This document shows, piece after piece, positions 4,270-5,264 of a stretch of DNA of 5,264 bases. Made by a program: the position numbers and the translations under genes. Positions within the stretch are counted from its first letter, which is position 1. Each line of letters opens with the position of its first letter. This DNA is from Deltaproteobacteria bacterium (GTDB taxonomy: Bacteria > Desulfobacterota > DSM-4660 > Desulfatiglandales > HGW-15). The stretch covers positions 840,745-846,008 of the forward strand of contig CP070840.1 of NCBI GenBank assembly GCA_020342025.1, read 5' to 3'. The notes under the pieces are model-generated. The model saw only the letters and a program-made list of their open reading frames with translations, was not told the DNA's origin and did not search any database.

Positions 4270-4695
4270 ATGGCAGAAGCGTGTTGTGCAACCAATGGAA
4301 ACATCATGATCCTGGCCTGCTCCGGAGGGTCTAACGTAGGCCAGCTTTCGAACCAGGCCGCGGTTGAATTGACTCAAGAGGGATTTGGTAAGATGTTCTG
4401 CCTGGCAGGAGTGGGAGGACATCTCGGGGGCTTCGTGCAGTCGGCCAAGGATGTGCCTCAAATGGTGGCCATTGATGGCTGTGATATAGGCTGCGCAAAG
4501 GCCATCCTTGAGCATGCAGAAGTCTCGATCAAAAGCTACCTTATTTTGACCGGCCTCGGAATCGAAAAAAACAAGGATTTCAAACTCAAAAGAAAAGAGA
4601 TCGATCAAGTCAAAAAAGCCGTCAAGCATGCGTGCGAGCAACACCAGGCTGTTCTATCCAGACCTGAATCCGTTCCGAGCCTTTGTTGCGATTAA
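4270..4695 (+). CDS. DGC-domain putative zinc/metalloid-binding protein
   Basis: A 141-residue cytoplasmic protein of the DGC family (PF08859), annotated elsewhere as putative zinc-binding and of unknown function. Hallmarks are the early strand IMILACSGGSNVGQLSNQAA (12-31) with Cys17, MFCLAGVGGHLGGFVQSAK (42-60) with Cys44, and IDGCDIGCAKAIL (68-80) with Cys71 and Cys75. A charged C-terminal helix (103-122) ends the domain. There are nine cysteines in all. Vicinal pairs stand at both ends (Cys5-Cys6 and Cys139-Cys140) outside the core. It sits 93 bases after the thioredoxin gene and 100 bases before acr3, which points to a job in binding or passing on As(III) or another thiophilic ion. This is inference; a zinc role or an enzymatic role is possible. 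Confidence 0.82.
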   Translation: MAEACCATNGNIMILACSGGSNVGQLSNQAAVELTQEGFGKMFCLAGVGGHLGGFVQSAKDVPQMVAIDGCDIGCAKAILEHAEVSIKSYLILTGLGIEKNKDFKLKRKEIDQVKKAVKHACEQHQAVLSRPESVPSLCCD

Positions 4696-4737
4696 CGAAA
4701 GTACCCAAAGAATGAAGGGCTCAAAGGGCAAGTGAAC

Positions 4738-4766
4738 AGGCTCATCTAGAAACATGGGCCTTTGTT
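4738..4766 (+). terminator. Weak stem-loop terminator or attenuator before acr3
   Basis: AGGCTCAT (4738-4745) pairs with ATGGGCCT (4754-4761) in an eight-base-pair stem with one G-T wobble and an 8-base loop, followed by TTTGTT. CAAAGG (4722-4727) can also pair with CCTTTG (4759-4764), which would disrupt the first stem. No promoter of its own is obvious for acr3 in this 100-base gap, so the structure may reduce read-through. Confidence 0.4.
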
Positions 4767-4785
4767 AGCCGAAATGACCACTCAT

Positions 4786-4790
4786 GGAGG
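4786..4790 (+). promoter_or_regulatory. Ribosome binding site fixing the acr3 start
   Basis: GGAGG lies five bases before the ATG at 4796. Another in-frame ATG at 4784 overlaps this site and would lack one of its own, so 4796 is preferred. Confidence 0.7.
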
Positions 4791-4795
4791 AAAAA

Positions 4796-5264
4796 ATGGC
4801 AAAGGAAGCAACTATGGCCACTGTGGAGATGTCTTTGACCAAAGAACAGAGAGGATTGGGTTATTTTGAAAAATACCTCTACATATGGGTGATCCTCTGT
4901 ATCCTGGCAGGAATCCTCCTAGGGAAAGTAGCACCAGGAGTAGCAAAATACCTGGACGGGCTTGCGATATATGTGGGAGAGGCGCCGGTGGTCTCCATAC
5001 CCATAGCGGTCTGCCTCTTTTTCATGATGTATCCCATTATGGTCAAGATCGATTTCGGTGAAGTCATCAAGGCCGGCAAGAGCGGCAAGCCCGTCTTTTT
5101 GACCCTTTTTGTTAACTGGGCCATCAAACCCTTCACCATGTACGCGATCGCCCTGTTTTTTCTCGGCACGCTCTTCTATGGCTTCATAGGACCCGAGGCG
5201 GTGGACCATGTGAAGATGCCCTTTGGTCTGGATCTGCCCGTGGGCGCCGTTCACGGTGCGGGCA
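4796..5264 (+). CDS. acr3: Acr3-type arsenite efflux transporter, 5' part only
   Basis: The window holds the first 156 residues; the gene continues past the right edge. Acr3 (bile acid/arsenite/riboflavin transporter superfamily) is an inner-membrane As(III) exporter driven by the proton gradient. After a hydrophilic start (1-22) come [25 protein letters not shown] (24-48, first membrane segment), [22 protein letters not shown] (66-87, with the [11 protein letters not shown] motif characteristic of the family), and [25 protein letters not shown] (100-124, with the NW-x2-KPF-x-MYAIA motif). The segment from Gly132 onward looks longer than the short loop expected before the next membrane span. 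The conserved cysteine motif of a later span (typically APCTAMV) lies beyond the window. It is the fifth plus-strand gene after arsR and probably shares its regulation. Confidence 0.9.
   Translation, partial: MAKEATMATVEMSLTKEQRGLGYFEKYLYIWVILCILAGILLGKVAPGVAKYLDGLAIYVGEAPVVSIPIAVCLFFMMYPIMVKIDFGEVIKAGKSGKPVFLTLFVNWAIKPFTMYAIALFFLGTLFYGFIGPEAVDHVKMPFGLDLPVGAVHGAG

Noticed and set aside
4879..5254. Two minus-strand frames over the acr3 start
   Set aside because: They oppose clear Acr3 motifs and show low-complexity translations without family features.

Overview
This 5.26 kb window is bacterial DNA with dense, operon-style genes, good Shine-Dalgarno sites and middling GC. Gene content suggests an anaerobic bacterium, most likely a Desulfobacterota (deltaproteobacterial) type: an Acr3-type arsenite exporter, a DGC putative zinc-binding protein, a small redox-disulfide thioredoxin, and stand-alone universal-stress and GAF proteins. 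That placement is inferred from gene family types, not from any database match.

Layout. The window holds two divergent gene groups. The left group runs on the minus strand (1631 down to 126): an antibiotic-biosynthesis-monooxygenase-fold (ABM) protein, a universal stress protein and a lone GAF-domain protein, probably one operon for stress or signal sensing. The right group runs on the plus strand from 2016 to the window end: arsR, a DUF318/ArsP-like permease, a thioredoxin-fold protein with an N-terminal extension, a DGC-domain protein, and the 5' part of an acr3 arsenite exporter cut by the window edge. This is an arsenic (or related thiophilic metal) resistance operon.

Control. arsR has a near-consensus sigma-70 promoter (TTGACA, 17 bp, TATATT) with a perfect ATATTG/CAATAT inverted repeat over the -10 and start point, as expected for ArsR autorepression. 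A stem-loop followed by eight T lies between arsR and the permease, and a second, weaker stem-loop precedes acr3, so expression may be stepped along the operon. In the divergent region, a perfect TACCAC-TAT-GTGGTA palindrome lies between plausible -35 and -10 boxes facing the minus-strand operon.

How the genes could work together: ArsR senses As(III) through Cys29/Cys31 (possibly Cys112) and releases the operon. The permease and Acr3 would export arsenicals. The CxxC thioredoxin and the nine-cysteine DGC protein would handle redox chemistry or thiol transfer of the metalloid in the cytoplasm. The export and sensing roles rest on family knowledge. The roles of the thioredoxin and DGC proteins are inference.

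The least explained items are a 35-codon, cysteine-dense minus-strand reading frame (1863-1970) without a standard start codon that overlaps the arsR promoter, the paired terminal Cys-Cys motifs of the DGC protein, and several short tandem or palindromic repeats confined to the intergenic gaps.
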